This document shows, piece after piece, positions 8,774-17,004 of a stretch of DNA of 64,000 bases. Origin of the DNA: Novosphingobium terrae (GTDB lineage: Bacteria; Pseudomonadota; Alphaproteobacteria; Sphingomonadales; Sphingomonadaceae); NCBI RefSeq assembly GCF_017163935.1, contig NZ_JABVZR010000001.1, positions 2,480,001 through 2,544,000 on the forward strand, written 5' to 3'. The notes under the pieces were generated by a model that made no database searches, was not told the DNA's origin, and worked only from the letters and a program-made list of their open reading frames with translations. The translations under genes and the position numbers were made by a program. Each line of letters begins with the position of its first letter. Within the stretch, counting starts at the first letter, position 1.

Positions 8774-9157
8774 ATGACCCGTGCCCATGCCGCCATCGGC
8801 CAGACGCCCTATGCCACTCGGATCGAAGTCAACGGCCGCAAGCTCATCGCCGACGAGCCCGAAGTGCTGGGCGGCAAGGGCGCGGGTTTTGCGCCTTATG
8901 ATCTGCTGCTCTCCAGCCTGGCCGCCTGCACCGCGATCACCCTGCGCATGTATGCCGACCACAAGGGCTGGCCGCTGGAAAGCCTCGATATCGATCTCAG
9001 CCTGAGCGGCGCGGGCGATCAGCGCCATATCCGCCGCGTGCTGCATCCCGTTGGGCTTGATGCCGATCAAGCCGCGCACCTTGCCGATGTGGCAGAGCGA
9101 ACACCCGTCACGCTGACGCTGAAAGCGGGCATCGCCATCGCCACCACGCTGGCCTGA
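8774..9157 (+). CDS. OsmC-family protein with a single cysteine
   Basis: This 127-residue protein has the OsmC/Ohr core motif SSLAACTAITLRMY with Cys52, the usual peroxidatic position. No second cysteine exists anywhere in the protein, so the classical two-cysteine hydroperoxidase cycle is unlikely; this resembles the YhfA-like branch. ATG 8774 is preferred because the frame upstream (open to 8705) overlaps the intergenic space after pirin and is not family-like. It lies between pirin and dps in a stress-type cluster. Confidence 0.88.
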   Translation: MTRAHAAIGQTPYATRIEVNGRKLIADEPEVLGGKGAGFAPYDLLLSSLAACTAITLRMYADHKGWPLESLDIDLSLSGAGDQRHIRRVLHPVGLDADQAAHLADVAERTPVTLTLKAGIAIATTLA

Positions 9158-9236
9158 AATCCATCCGTTTCATCCAAGAATGCGGCGAAGAATCTCGCCA
9201 CATTGCCCTCCTCACCTCACCCAAGGAACCAGTCTC

Positions 9237-9749
9237 ATGTCGATCACCGCCCAAGCCAAGCGCCTTGCTCCCCTCGCCACGCCCTCGGGCCTTGGGGAAG
9301 AGGCCACCCGCGATCTCTCCGCTGCACTGACCGTGCTGCTGGCCGATGTTTTCGCGCTGTATCTGAAGACCAAGAACTTCCACTGGCATGTCTCGGGCCC
9401 GCATTTCACTGAGTACCATCTGCTGCTGGACCGTCAGGCCGATGAAATCTTCGCCATGACCGACCCCATCGCCGAGCGCGCCCGCAAGCTGGGCGGCACG
9501 ACGCTGCGCTCGATCGGCCAGATCGCCCGCCTGAGCCGTGTGCTGGACAATGACGCCGATTACGTCGAGCCACAGGACATGCTGGCCGAATTGCGCGACG
9601 ACAATGGCGATCTGGCCACCCGCCTGCGCGCCCTGCATGAGCTGTGCGAGGAGCATCGCGATGTCGTCACCGCCAGCCTGATCGAAAACTGGCTCGATGA
9701 AACCGAAGGCCGCCGCTGGTTCCTCTTCGAAACCGGCCGCAAGGGCTGA
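9237..9749 (+). CDS. dps: Dps-family DNA-binding ferritin-like protein
   Basis: This is a 170-residue Dps. The segment LKTKNFHWHVSGPHF, followed by LLLDRQADEIF, supplies the His, Asp and Glu ligands of the inter-subunit ferroxidase site. Dps dodecamers oxidise and store iron with H2O2 and protect DNA. ATG 9237 has AAGGA 9 bases upstream and gives the normal family length; an in-frame extension to 9180 is not family-like. It ends just before a strong bidirectional terminator. Its position after pirin and OsmC supports an oxidative-stress role for the region. Confidence 0.93.
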   Translation: MSITAQAKRLAPLATPSGLGEEATRDLSAALTVLLADVFALYLKTKNFHWHVSGPHFTEYHLLLDRQADEIFAMTDPIAERARKLGGTTLRSIGQIARLSRVLDNDADYVEPQDMLAELRDDNGDLATRLRALHELCEEHRDVVTASLIENWLDETEGRRWFLFETGRKG

Positions 9750-9758
9750 TGATGAAGG

Positions 9759-9790
9759 AGCGCCGGTCCCGCAACGGACCGGCGCTTTTT
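9759..9790. terminator. Intrinsic terminator after dps
   Basis: AGCGCCGGTCC (9759-9769) pairs perfectly with GGACCGGCGCT (9776-9786), followed by a T-run to 9790. The converging small gene on the other strand stops at 9790, so the hairpin serves the gap between two convergent genes. Confidence 0.9.
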
Positions 9791-10068
9791 CACACGATCA
9801 GATCGATATACGCACCCGAGCCGTTGTAGAAGCGGCTGCCGGGCTGATAGTTTTCCAGCGAGGCATTCGGCGAAAAGGCCTTCAGCGCCTGTTCGATGGC
9901 CTGCAAGGTGGTCGAATTGGCGGCTTTCAGCGCCTCGGCCACGGTTTGTTCGGCGCTGTCCGTTGTGTCGGTTTGAGAGGTTGTCCCGGCCTGCTGCTGC
10001 AACCGCGCCGTGCCCGAGATGCTGATCGACAGATGGCTGCCCATCACCACGTTGGAAACATCCATCAT
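9790..10068 (-). CDS. Small unknown protein, 92 aa
   Basis: I do not recognise this protein. Starting at ATG 10068 (a second ATG follows at 10065) it has 92 residues: a polar N-terminal strand segment (SHLSISISGTARLQQQ), a Thr/Ser-rich linker, an amphipathic helix (AEALKAANSTTLQAIEQALK) and a C-terminal PGSRFYNGSGAYIDLIV. A clear AAGGAG lies 5 to 6 bases before the ATG pair, which fixes the start; a longer frame to 10185 lacks this. No signal peptide is seen. Confidence 0.65.
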   Translation of the reverse strand: MMDVSNVVMGSHLSISISGTARLQQQAGTTSQTDTTDSAEQTVAEALKAANSTTLQAIEQALKAFSPNASLENYQPGSRFYNGSGAYIDLIV

Positions 10069-10197
10069 TGCACTCCTTGAAAGCCCGTTCCGCCCGAAAA
10101 CCTGCCCCGCATCCCGAGGCAAGAACGGCGCCCGAAAGCTTTTTTGAACCCGCCCGAGAGACAAAACGCCCTGCCACGAATACATATCGTTACGCTA

Positions 10198-10216
10198 TTG
10201 CAAATGATTTTCATCA
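10198..10216 (+). promoter_or_regulatory. Fur-box-like element
   Basis: TTGCAAATGATTTTCATCA resembles the Fur/Irr consensus (GATAATGATAATCATTATC) in the central AATGATtttCAT region. It is about 55 bp upstream of a siderophore-type TonB receptor, as expected for iron repression. A second AT-rich piece (CGATAAT) follows. Confidence 0.55.
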
Positions 10217-10268
10217 ACGATAATGCGGCCACCACATCAGTCGGAACACCGACCAGGGGGTCCATATC

Positions 10269-12383
10269 ATGCTTACTCTTGCCGTCGCGGCTGCCGCCGC
10301 CGTTTCCATCGCGCCTGCCCCCAGTCCCGCAGGCGATCCGCAATCCACCAGCGACGATGCCCGTGTGGAACGCAGCCTCGATGATTCCATCGTCGTCACC
10401 GGCAAGCATGAAGCGCCCTTCCGCGCCGAGGTCGTGCAGGTCGGCGCCTTCCGCAACCAGTCGATCATGGATACGCCCGCCAGCATCGCGGTGATGACGC
10501 GCTCGCTGCTCGACGATCAGGGCGCCATCGGTCTGGACGACGCGCTGCGCAACACGCCCGGCGTCACCCAGCAGTCGACCAGCCCGACGACCACCAACAA
10601 TTTCCTCTCGCGCGGCGTGCTGATGAATGCGCGCACCAATTATCGCCTCAATGGCGCGCTGCAGATCATCAACCTCGGGCCGATCCCGCTGGAGAACAAG
10701 CAGCGTGTGGAATTGCTGAAGGGCGTTTCGGCGCTTTATTACGGCATCAGCACGCCATCGGGCATCGTCAATGTGGTGACGAAACGGGCGGGCGTGCAGC
10801 CCGTCACCAGCCTTTACGTGAACGGCGATGTGGAAGGCAGCGTGGGCGCGGGCGTGGACATTGGCCGCCAGTTCGGATCGGAAAAGCAGTTCGGCGCGCG
10901 GATCAACGCCTATGGTTCGCATGTGGAAACGCCGATCGATGGCGTGAACGGCTCGCGCTATGTGGTCAGCGGCGCTTTCGATGCCAAGGTGACAGATCGC
11001 CTCTCGCTGAAACTCGATGTCGAGCATTACCGCCGTGCCACCGATGAGCCGGGCGGCATCACGCTGCCCACAGCAGTCAACGGCAAGATCACCCTGCCCG
11101 CCATCCCCGATCCGCATGACCGCTATGCCCCGGCCAATGCGCCCTATCGCACGCTGGTGACCAATGCGCTGGGCCGCGCCGACTATGCCCTCTCCGACGA
11201 CTGGTCGATCCGCGCCGAGGCAGGCTATGCCAACACCCAGCGCGCGCGGATGATCGCCAACATCGCCAAGTTCAATCTGACGACCGGCACGGGCACTGTC
11301 GCCACCACCTTTGCCGGGGACCAGGAATATTCGAACCTCTATTGGCGCACGGAAATCTCGGGCAAGGTGGAGACCTTCGGCATCAGGCATGAGATCCTCT
11401 TCGGCTATGCCCGCAACCGGCAGGTGCAGGAAGATCAGCACACGCAGAGCTATGCCGCCTACACGCAGAATCTCTACAGCCCAATCACCGTCACCCTGCC
11501 CAGCCTGACGCCCACCACGCTGAAAACCACCACCGGATCGACCAACATCGACACCGGCCTCTATGCGCTGGATCTGGCGCATATTGGCGAGAAGGTGCTG
11601 GTGATCGGCGGCGTGCGCCATGTCGATTACGCCACGCGCACGGCAACGGCCAATTACTCGGTCCGCACCTGGACGCCGACCGGCGGCCTTGTGCTGCGCC
11701 CCACCAAGAAGACCAGCCTGTACTTCACCTATATCGAGGGTCTGGAAAGCGCGGGCACCGCGCCCGATGGCACCGTCAATGCGGGCGATGTGCTGGCCCC
11801 GATCAAGAGCACCCAGATCGAGATCGGCACCCGCGCCGAATTTGCCGGGGCGCTGCTGTCGGTCGCTTGGTTCCATATCAACCGGGGGCTGACCTACACC
11901 GATCTGGCCACCAACACCTATCTGGTCAACGGGCGGCAGGTGAACAAGGGGATCGAGGCCTCGGTTCAGGGCAATCTGACGAAGGAACTGTCGGTGGTGC
12001 TGTCCGGACAATATCTCACCGCGATCCAGCGGCAGACGGGCGTTGCGGCGCAGGATGGCAAATTCATCGACAGCACGCCGCGCTGGTCGGGTTCGGCCTT
12101 TGCCGAATATCACCCTGCCGTGCTGCCCGCGCTGGGGCTGAATGCGGGCGTCTATTACACCGGCAAGCGCTACACCGATGTGCTGGATCAGGGCGTGCTG
12201 CCTGCCTATGCGCTGCTGGGCCTTGGCACCAGCTATCGCATGCCGCTGGGCGCGCGCAAGGCCATGACCTTCCGCATCAACGCCGACAATGTGACCAACA
12301 AGCGCTATTGGGCCACCGGCGGATCGACGCTCTATGTGGGCCTGGCCCGCACCGTGCGCGGTTCGATCACGATGGACTTTTGA
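10269..12383 (+). CDS. TonB-dependent siderophore receptor
   Basis: This 704-residue outer-membrane receptor has a short hydrophobic export segment, then SIVVTGK, then the plug: SIMDTPASIAVMTRSLLDDQ, VTQQSTSP and the VELLKGVSALYYG / PSGIVNVVTKRAG signature of the siderophore subfamily. The barrel runs to a C-terminal strand ending in MDF, an aromatic terminus suited to BAM insertion. No siderophore biosynthesis or ferric-reductase gene is nearby, so it probably takes up a xenosiderophore. A Fur-like box precedes it. An unbroken antisense frame of more than 700 codons over this gene is a high-GC artefact. Confidence 0.92.
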   Translation: MLTLAVAAAAAVSIAPAPSPAGDPQSTSDDARVERSLDDSIVVTGKHEAPFRAEVVQVGAFRNQSIMDTPASIAVMTRSLLDDQGAIGLDDALRNTPGVTQQSTSPTTTNNFLSRGVLMNARTNYRLNGALQIINLGPIPLENKQRVELLKGVSALYYGISTPSGIVNVVTKRAGVQPVTSLYVNGDVEGSVGAGVDIGRQFGSEKQFGARINAYGSHVETPIDGVNGSRYVVSGAFDAKVTDRLSLKLDVEHYRRATDEPGGITLPTAVNGKITLPAIPDPHDRYAPANAPYRTLVTNALGRADYALSDDWSIRAEAGYANTQRARMIANIAKFNLTTGTGTVATTFAGDQEYSNLYWRTEISGKVETFGIRHEILFGYARNRQVQEDQHTQSYAAYTQNLYSPITVTLPSLTPTTLKTTTGSTNIDTGLYALDLAHIGEKVLVIGGVRHVDYATRTATANYSVRTWTPTGGLVLRPTKKTSLYFTYIEGLESAGTAPDGTVNAGDVLAPIKSTQIEIGTRAEFAGALLSVAWFHINRGLTYTDLATNTYLVNGRQVNKGIEASVQGNLTKELSVVLSGQYLTAIQRQTGVAAQDGKFIDSTPRWSGSAFAEYHPAVLPALGLNAGVYYTGKRYTDVLDQGVLPAYALLGLGTSYRMPLGARKAMTFRINADNVTNKRYWATGGSTLYVGLARTVRGSITMDF

Positions 12384-12391
12384 ACGCAATC

Positions 12392-12427
12392 GACGGGCGT
12401 CGGCCGGGGGGCATGCCGACGCCCGTC
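12392..12427. terminator. 13-bp perfect hairpin between convergent genes
   Basis: GACGGGCGTCGGC (12392-12404) pairs with GCCGACGCCCGTC (12415-12427) with a 10-nt loop, nine bases after the receptor stop. There is no T-run. It separates the receptor from the convergent creatininase-family gene. Confidence 0.65.
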
Positions 12428-12446
12428 ACAGGGGGAGTGGGGGGCT

Positions 12447-13208
12447 TTACTCCTGCCCTGTAAGGTCTGCGACGATGTCTGCCAGCGCGTCGATCACGTA
12501 ACCGGTGATCGCCTCGCCCTTCTCCGCCGTCGCCAGCGTGGGATCTCCGGCGACCCCGCTGCCGCAGGTGCGCTCATGCATGGTGCGATAGAGCGTGGCG
12601 CGCTCGGCCCGCAGCAGATCGCCGCTGGCCCAGTCGAAGGTGTGGGTGCAGAGGTGATCGCCCGGCACGATGGCGCGCACCGCATCGGGCGCGGCATGCA
12701 GCACGATCGAGGTTTCCAGATCCCCTGCGTGGGAGTCGAGCCCCACCACACCCTCGCGCAGCTTGCGCAATTCGGGGCCCACCAGCAGCCACCAGCCCGC
12801 CAGCACGATCCGGCAACCGGGGTGAGCCGCGCCCACCTCCTCGGCGATCAGATTGGCGACAGCCTGATTGCCCGCATGGCTGTTGAACAGCACCACATTG
12901 GTAAAGCCATGCGCCAGCGCCGAATGCAGGATCGCCGCGACATAGGCCTGAAACGCCGCATGGCTGACGCTGAGCGTGCCCGAGAAATCCATATGATGAT
13001 GCGAGCAGCCCACGCTGACCTGAGGCAGGATCAGCACCTTCTCGCCCAGCGTGCGGTCCAGTTCCTCAAGGAAATAGGCGCCGATCAGGGAGTCGGTGGC
13101 CAGCGGCAGATGCGGCCCATGCTGCTCCACCGCGCCGATGGAGAGGAAGAGCGGCGTCGCCCGGTCGATGGTTTCCAGCTCGCTTGTGGTGAGGTCCTGC
13201 CATTTCAT
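12447..13208 (-). CDS. Creatininase-family amidohydrolase
   Basis: This 253-residue protein carries the creatininase-family metal motifs: IGAVEQHGPHLPLATD near residues 26-41 (Glu, His, Asp ligands), SHHHMDFSGTLS, and FNSHAGNQA. Members hydrolyse cyclic amides (creatinine) or act in cofactor maturation (MftE, FAPy deformylases), so substrate cannot be assigned. GGAGT about 8 bases before ATG 13208 supports the start. No creatinine or sarcosine pathway genes are adjacent, which argues for a different small-molecule role. Confidence 0.87.
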   Translation of the reverse strand: MKWQDLTTSELETIDRATPLFLSIGAVEQHGPHLPLATDSLIGAYFLEELDRTLGEKVLILPQVSVGCSHHHMDFSGTLSVSHAAFQAYVAAILHSALAHGFTNVVLFNSHAGNQAVANLIAEEVGAAHPGCRIVLAGWWLLVGPELRKLREGVVGLDSHAGDLETSIVLHAAPDAVRAIVPGDHLCTHTFDWASGDLLRAERATLYRTMHERTCGSGVAGDPTLATAEKGEAITGYVIDALADIVADLTGQE

Positions 13209-13330
13209 CGCTGCAACTCCTGATGTGCGTTGTTCCGTTGAGAGACTTGTGGCGCAGGGGTCGGGAAAAAGCTCGTTAGGGGGTGTGAGGCGGCGTTAGG
13301 CCTCGCAGTTGTGTTAGGAAGAAGTGCAAC

Positions 13331-13353
13331 GCAGGGGGCGTTACGCCCCCTGC
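13331..13353. repeat. 10-bp perfect intergenic hairpin
   Basis: GCAGGGGGCG (13331-13340), loop TTA, CGCCCCCTGC (13344-13353). It lies in the 286-bp gap between the creatininase gene and the LprI-like gene. GTGCA and TGCAC flank it and could lengthen the stem imperfectly. It may be a transcription barrier or a dispersed palindromic element. Confidence 0.5.
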
Positions 13354-13494
13354 ACCCCCATTTCGTCTCCCGACGAAGCCTCAGTGGTATCCGGAGGACG
13401 CGAGTAAACTCTCCACCTGTGCAAGCTGTGTTGAGAAATGCCCGCCGGCAGGGCAAAGAGCGCAACACGCTGTTTTACGCTGGAGAAACTGGTG

Positions 13495-14520
13495 ATGCCC
13501 CGCCCGAAGATCATCCTGCTGGCTCTGGCCATCGCCACCATGCCTGCGGCGGCCCTGACGCAGATCTCCTCCGGCAATTGGGATGCGGTGGATGCCAAAG
13601 TCCGGGCCGTCTGCCACCGGTTGGGCCAGCCCAAACCGCCCATCGCCGATCTCCCCTCCGCCGCGCAGATCAAGGCCTTGAAGGGCTGTGACGCGGAAAA
13701 AACCTATTACGGCGAAGGCATCAAAGTGGATTATCTCAAGGCCCGCCAATGCGCCTTTGCGCAAATCCAGAACAAGGATGACGCCTCCACCTTCGGCGGC
13801 GAGACCATCCTGATGCAGCTCTACGCCAATGGCTTTGGCGTCAAGCGCGACCCCGATCTCGCCACCGCCTATGCCTGCCAGATCGATGGCTCCCCCATGG
13901 AGAATGAAAGCCGCGTCCAGCATCTCCAGTCGCTGAAGAGCAAACCCGGCCCCTTCGACTATTGCGACGATATCGGCAGCGGTCTGGCCCAGGGCGAATG
14001 TCAGGCGCGCCGCTCGAACCAGAAGGCGGCGGGGCGCGACAGCAGGCTGGCCGCCTTGATCGCCGGCTTCCCGGCCGCCTCACGCCCGCTCTACACGGCG
14101 ATGAAACAGCGCTTCGATGCCTTTGTCGATGCCCATGGCGGCGGCGAGGTCGATCTCACCGGCACCGCCCGCGCCGCTCTGGTGATCGAAGAGCAGGACC
14201 GCGTGCAGAACCAGTTCCTCAAGGATCTCGACCGGCTGAAGTCCGGCCAATGGCCCGCCGCCAGCGCCAATGACGCCGCCATGGCCGATGCTCAGCTCAA
14301 CACCAGCTATCGCAAGGCGATGGTCTGGGCCGGCAGCAAGAACAATTTCACCACGACCAGACCCGACGATATCCGCAAGACCCAGCGTGCCTGGCTGACC
14401 TATCGCGATGCCTATCTGCGCTTTGCCACCCTCGCCGCGCCGGGCCTTGCCAGGGAGGCGGTGCTGACGCGCCTCACCCGCCTGCGCACCGCCCAGCTGG
14501 ACGATCTGTCCGCCACCTGA
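13495..14520 (+). CDS. Secreted Sel1-like / LprI-like (DUF1311) protein
   Basis: This 341-residue protein has an N-terminal signal peptide (KIILLALAIATMPAAALTQ). A segment near residues 105-120 (LYANGFGVKRDPDLATAYAC) looks like one Sel1/TPR-type repeat, and the C-terminal part (RKTQRAWLTYRDAYLRFA) matches the lysozyme-inhibitor LprI/DUF1311 helix pair. A periplasmic envelope-protection role is inferred. ATG 13495 is chosen for GGAGAA 7 bases upstream and the signal peptide directly after it. A second LprI-like gene lies at 18073. It converges with mmsB (4-bp gap). Confidence 0.75.
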   Translation: MPRPKIILLALAIATMPAAALTQISSGNWDAVDAKVRAVCHRLGQPKPPIADLPSAAQIKALKGCDAEKTYYGEGIKVDYLKARQCAFAQIQNKDDASTFGGETILMQLYANGFGVKRDPDLATAYACQIDGSPMENESRVQHLQSLKSKPGPFDYCDDIGSGLAQGECQARRSNQKAAGRDSRLAALIAGFPAASRPLYTAMKQRFDAFVDAHGGGEVDLTGTARAALVIEEQDRVQNQFLKDLDRLKSGQWPAASANDAAMADAQLNTSYRKAMVWAGSKNNFTTTRPDDIRKTQRAWLTYRDAYLRFATLAAPGLAREAVLTRLTRLRTAQLDDLSAT

Positions 14521-14524
14521 CGCG

Positions 14525-15394
14525 TTACAGGCTGCGGATGATCGAGGAGAAATCGAAGCCGCCATTCCCCTGCCCGGCAAAGGCTTCGTAAAGCGCCTCT
14601 GCCCGCTCGCCCATCGGCACATGGGCGCCGACATCGCCTGCCGCCGCCATGGCCAGCTTCAGATCCTTGAGCATCAGCGCGGTCGCAAAACCGCCCTGAT
14701 AGTCCCTGTCGGCAGGCGTGACCGGGCCGACGCCCGGCACCGGGCAATAGGAGGTCATCGACCAGCACTGGCCCGAAGCCCTGGAGGAAATATCGTAAAA
14801 GGTCTGCAGATCGAGCCCCAGCCTTTCGGCCAGTTTGAACGCCTCGCAGGTGGCGATCATGCTGGCGCCCAGCAGCATGTTGTTGCAGATCTTGGCGGCC
14901 TGCCCGGCGCCGCTCTCACCGGCATGGATCACTGCCTTGCCCATCGCCTGAAGGATGGGCTCGGCCTGAGCGAAAGCCGCAGCCTCACCCCCGGCCATAA
15001 AGGTCAGCGTGCCTTCCCTGGCCGCCGCGATACCGCCCGAGACCGGCGCATCCACCATTGCATGGCCCCGCGCGCCAGCCTCTTGCGCCACCGCCTTGGC
15101 GCTGGCGACATCGATGGTGGAGCAATCGATCAGCAGCGCCCCCTGCGGCGCATGGCCGATCACATCCTCGGCATAGACCGAGCGCACAATCGCGCCATTG
15201 GGCAGCATGGTGATCACCACCTGCGCCCCCGCCACCGTCTCACGCGCCGTGGTGAAGGTCTCGCAGCCGCTGGCGCGTGCCTGCTCCAGCGCCGGAGCGG
15301 CCAGATCGAAGGCATGGACGCGATGCCCCGCCTTCACCAGATTGGCGGCCATGCCGCTGCCCATATTGCCAAGGCCGATAAAACCGATCTGCAT
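14525..15394 (-). CDS. mmsB: 3-hydroxyisobutyrate dehydrogenase
   Basis: This 289-residue NAD-dependent dehydrogenase oxidises 3-hydroxyisobutyrate to methylmalonate semialdehyde in valine catabolism. The Rossmann loop GFIGLGNMGSGMA is at the N-terminus, the substrate loop DAPVSGGIAAAREGTLT at about 115-131, and the catalytic Lys segment GAGQAAKICNNMLL at about 165-178. GGGAGAAAG precedes ATG 15394. It is 12 bp downstream of mmsA, so both are one operon, and the divergent LysR regulator beyond mmsA is the likely activator. Confidence 0.94.
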   Translation of the reverse strand: MQIGFIGLGNMGSGMAANLVKAGHRVHAFDLAAPALEQARASGCETFTTARETVAGAQVVITMLPNGAIVRSVYAEDVIGHAPQGALLIDCSTIDVASAKAVAQEAGARGHAMVDAPVSGGIAAAREGTLTFMAGGEAAAFAQAEPILQAMGKAVIHAGESGAGQAAKICNNMLLGASMIATCEAFKLAERLGLDLQTFYDISSRASGQCWSMTSYCPVPGVGPVTPADRDYQGGFATALMLKDLKLAMAAAGDVGAHVPMGERAEALYEAFAGQGNGGFDFSSIIRSL

Positions 15395-15406
15395 CGACTT
15401 TCTCCC

Positions 15407-16903
15407 TTAACCCATGGTCGGAATGATAAAGGCGTTCCCGCCCTCCGCCGAACCATCCGGCCAGCGCGAGGTCACGGTCTTCACCTTGGTCCAGAACTTC
15501 ACACCTTCCATGCCGTGCTGGTTGGTGTCGCCAAAGGCAGAGCGCTTCCAGCCGCCGAAGGTGTGATAGGCCACCGGCACCGGGATCGGCACATTGATCC
15601 CCACCATGCCGACATTGACCCTTGCGGCAAATTCCCGCGCAGCATGGCCGTTGCGGGTGAAGATCGCCACGCCATTGCCATATTGGTGCTTGCTGGGCAG
15701 CGAGAGCGCCGTCTCGAAATCCGCCGCGCGCACGATCTGCAGCACGGGGCCGAAGATTTCGTTGTGATAGCTGTCCATCTCGGGCGTCACATGGTCGATC
15801 AGCGTCGGGCCGACATAGAAGCCGTCCTCATGGCCCTGCGGCGTGAAATTGCGGCCATCGCGCAGAATCTGGCCGCCTTCCGCTTCGCACTTGGCGATCC
15901 AGTCCTCGACACGCGCCTTGTGCTGGGCGCTGACCACCGGCCCGTAATGCGCCGCGGGATCGAGGCTGGTGCCGACCTTCAACGCCTCGATTTCCGGCAG
16001 CAGCTTGTCGATCAGGCGTTCCGCCGTGCCCTCGCCCACCGGCACCACCACGGGCAGCGCCATGCAGCGTTCACCCGCCGAGCCGAAGGCCGCGCCCACC
16101 AGATCGCCCACCGCCCGGTCGAGATCGGCGTCGGGCATGATGATGCCATGGTTCTTGGCCCCGCCCATCGCCTGCACGCGCTTGCCGTTGGCCGCGCCGC
16201 GCTGATAGACATAATTGGCAATGTCGGACGATCCCACGAAGCTGATCGCGCCGATCGCCGGATGGTCGAGGATGGCATCCACCATCTCCTTGTCGCCATG
16301 CACGCATTGTAGCACGCCTTCGGGCGCGCCAGCTTCCAGCATCAGCTGCGTAAGGCGCACCGGCACCGAAGGATCACGCTCGGAGGGCTTGAGGATAAAG
16401 GCATTGCCGCAGGCGATGGCCACGCCGAACATCCACATCGGGATCATCGCCGGGAAGTTGAAGGGTGTGATTCCCGCCCCGATGCCAACCGGCTGACGCA
16501 TCGAATAGACATCGATCCCCGGCCCGGCGCCCTGCGTGTACTCGCCCTTCAACGCATGGGGGATGCCGCAGGCGAACTCGATCACCTCCAGCCCGCGCTG
16601 AATGTCGCCCTTGGCGTCGGCGACAACCTTGCCATGCTCGCTGGCCAGCAGTTCGGCCAGATCCTGCATATTGGCCTCGACCAGCCGCTTGAACTCGAAC
16701 ATCACGCGGGCGCGGCGCTGGGGGTTGGTGGCCGCCCATTCGCCCTGCACCGCCTGAGCCGCCGCCACCGCGCGATCCAGCACAGCACGATCGCCCAGCG
16801 CCACTTCGGCCTGCACCGTACCAATGCTGGGGTTGAAGACCGGGCCACGGCGACCGCCGACAGTCGGCCCGCCACCGGCGATCACATGATCGATCAAGCG
16901 CAT
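15407..16903 (-). CDS. mmsA: Methylmalonate-semialdehyde dehydrogenase (acylating)
   Basis: This 498-residue CoA-dependent aldehyde dehydrogenase converts methylmalonate semialdehyde to propionyl-CoA in valine and pyrimidine catabolism. Visible family features are PFNFPAMIPMWM in the cofactor site, GFVGSSDIANY-like SFVGSSDIA, and the catalytic cysteine in GSAGERCMALPV. ATG 16903 (MRLIDHVIAG) gives the usual 498-500 residue length and has AGAAGG 9 bases upstream; ATGs at 16912 and 16921 and a longer frame to 17008 are possible but would overlap the regulator start region. It is co-transcribed with mmsB. Confidence 0.93.
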   Translation of the reverse strand: MRLIDHVIAGGGPTVGGRRGPVFNPSIGTVQAEVALGDRAVLDRAVAAAQAVQGEWAATNPQRRARVMFEFKRLVEANMQDLAELLASEHGKVVADAKGDIQRGLEVIEFACGIPHALKGEYTQGAGPGIDVYSMRQPVGIGAGITPFNFPAMIPMWMFGVAIACGNAFILKPSERDPSVPVRLTQLMLEAGAPEGVLQCVHGDKEMVDAILDHPAIGAISFVGSSDIANYVYQRGAANGKRVQAMGGAKNHGIIMPDADLDRAVGDLVGAAFGSAGERCMALPVVVPVGEGTAERLIDKLLPEIEALKVGTSLDPAAHYGPVVSAQHKARVEDWIAKCEAEGGQILRDGRNFTPQGHEDGFYVGPTLIDHVTPEMDSYHNEIFGPVLQIVRAADFETALSLPSKHQYGNGVAIFTRNGHAAREFAARVNVGMVGINVPIPVPVAYHTFGGWKRSAFGDTNQHGMEGVKFWTKVKTVTSRWPDGSAEGGNAFIIPTMG

Positions 16904-16970
16904 GCCTTGCATCCTTCTCATCTGTCTCTTTGTGCCAAGGCTTACGCCCTTTGAAATTGCGGGCAAGGCT

Positions 16971-17004
16971 ACAAATTTGCTGCTATGACCTGCAAATATG
17001 CAGG
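16971..17004. promoter_or_regulatory. Twin palindromic sites in the mmsA-lysR gap
   Basis: ACAAATTTGC (16971-16980) and GCAAATATGC (16992-17001) are similar AT-centred palindromes about 21 bp apart, two helical turns. The second lies inside a perfect repeat, CCTGCA (16989-16994) / TGCAGG (16999-17004), that overlaps the LysR start codon. This is the expected layout for an autoregulating LysR protein that activates the divergent mmsAB operon. Confidence 0.5.

Noticed and set aside
10065..12389. Open frame of more than 700 codons antisense to the siderophore receptor
   Set aside because: It is Arg/Gly/His-rich, matches no family, and lies exactly opposite a receptor with clear motifs; a high-GC codon-bias shadow.
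14621..16312. Long open frame antisense to mmsB and mmsA
   Set aside because: It crosses two clearly coding genes and has shadow-type composition.
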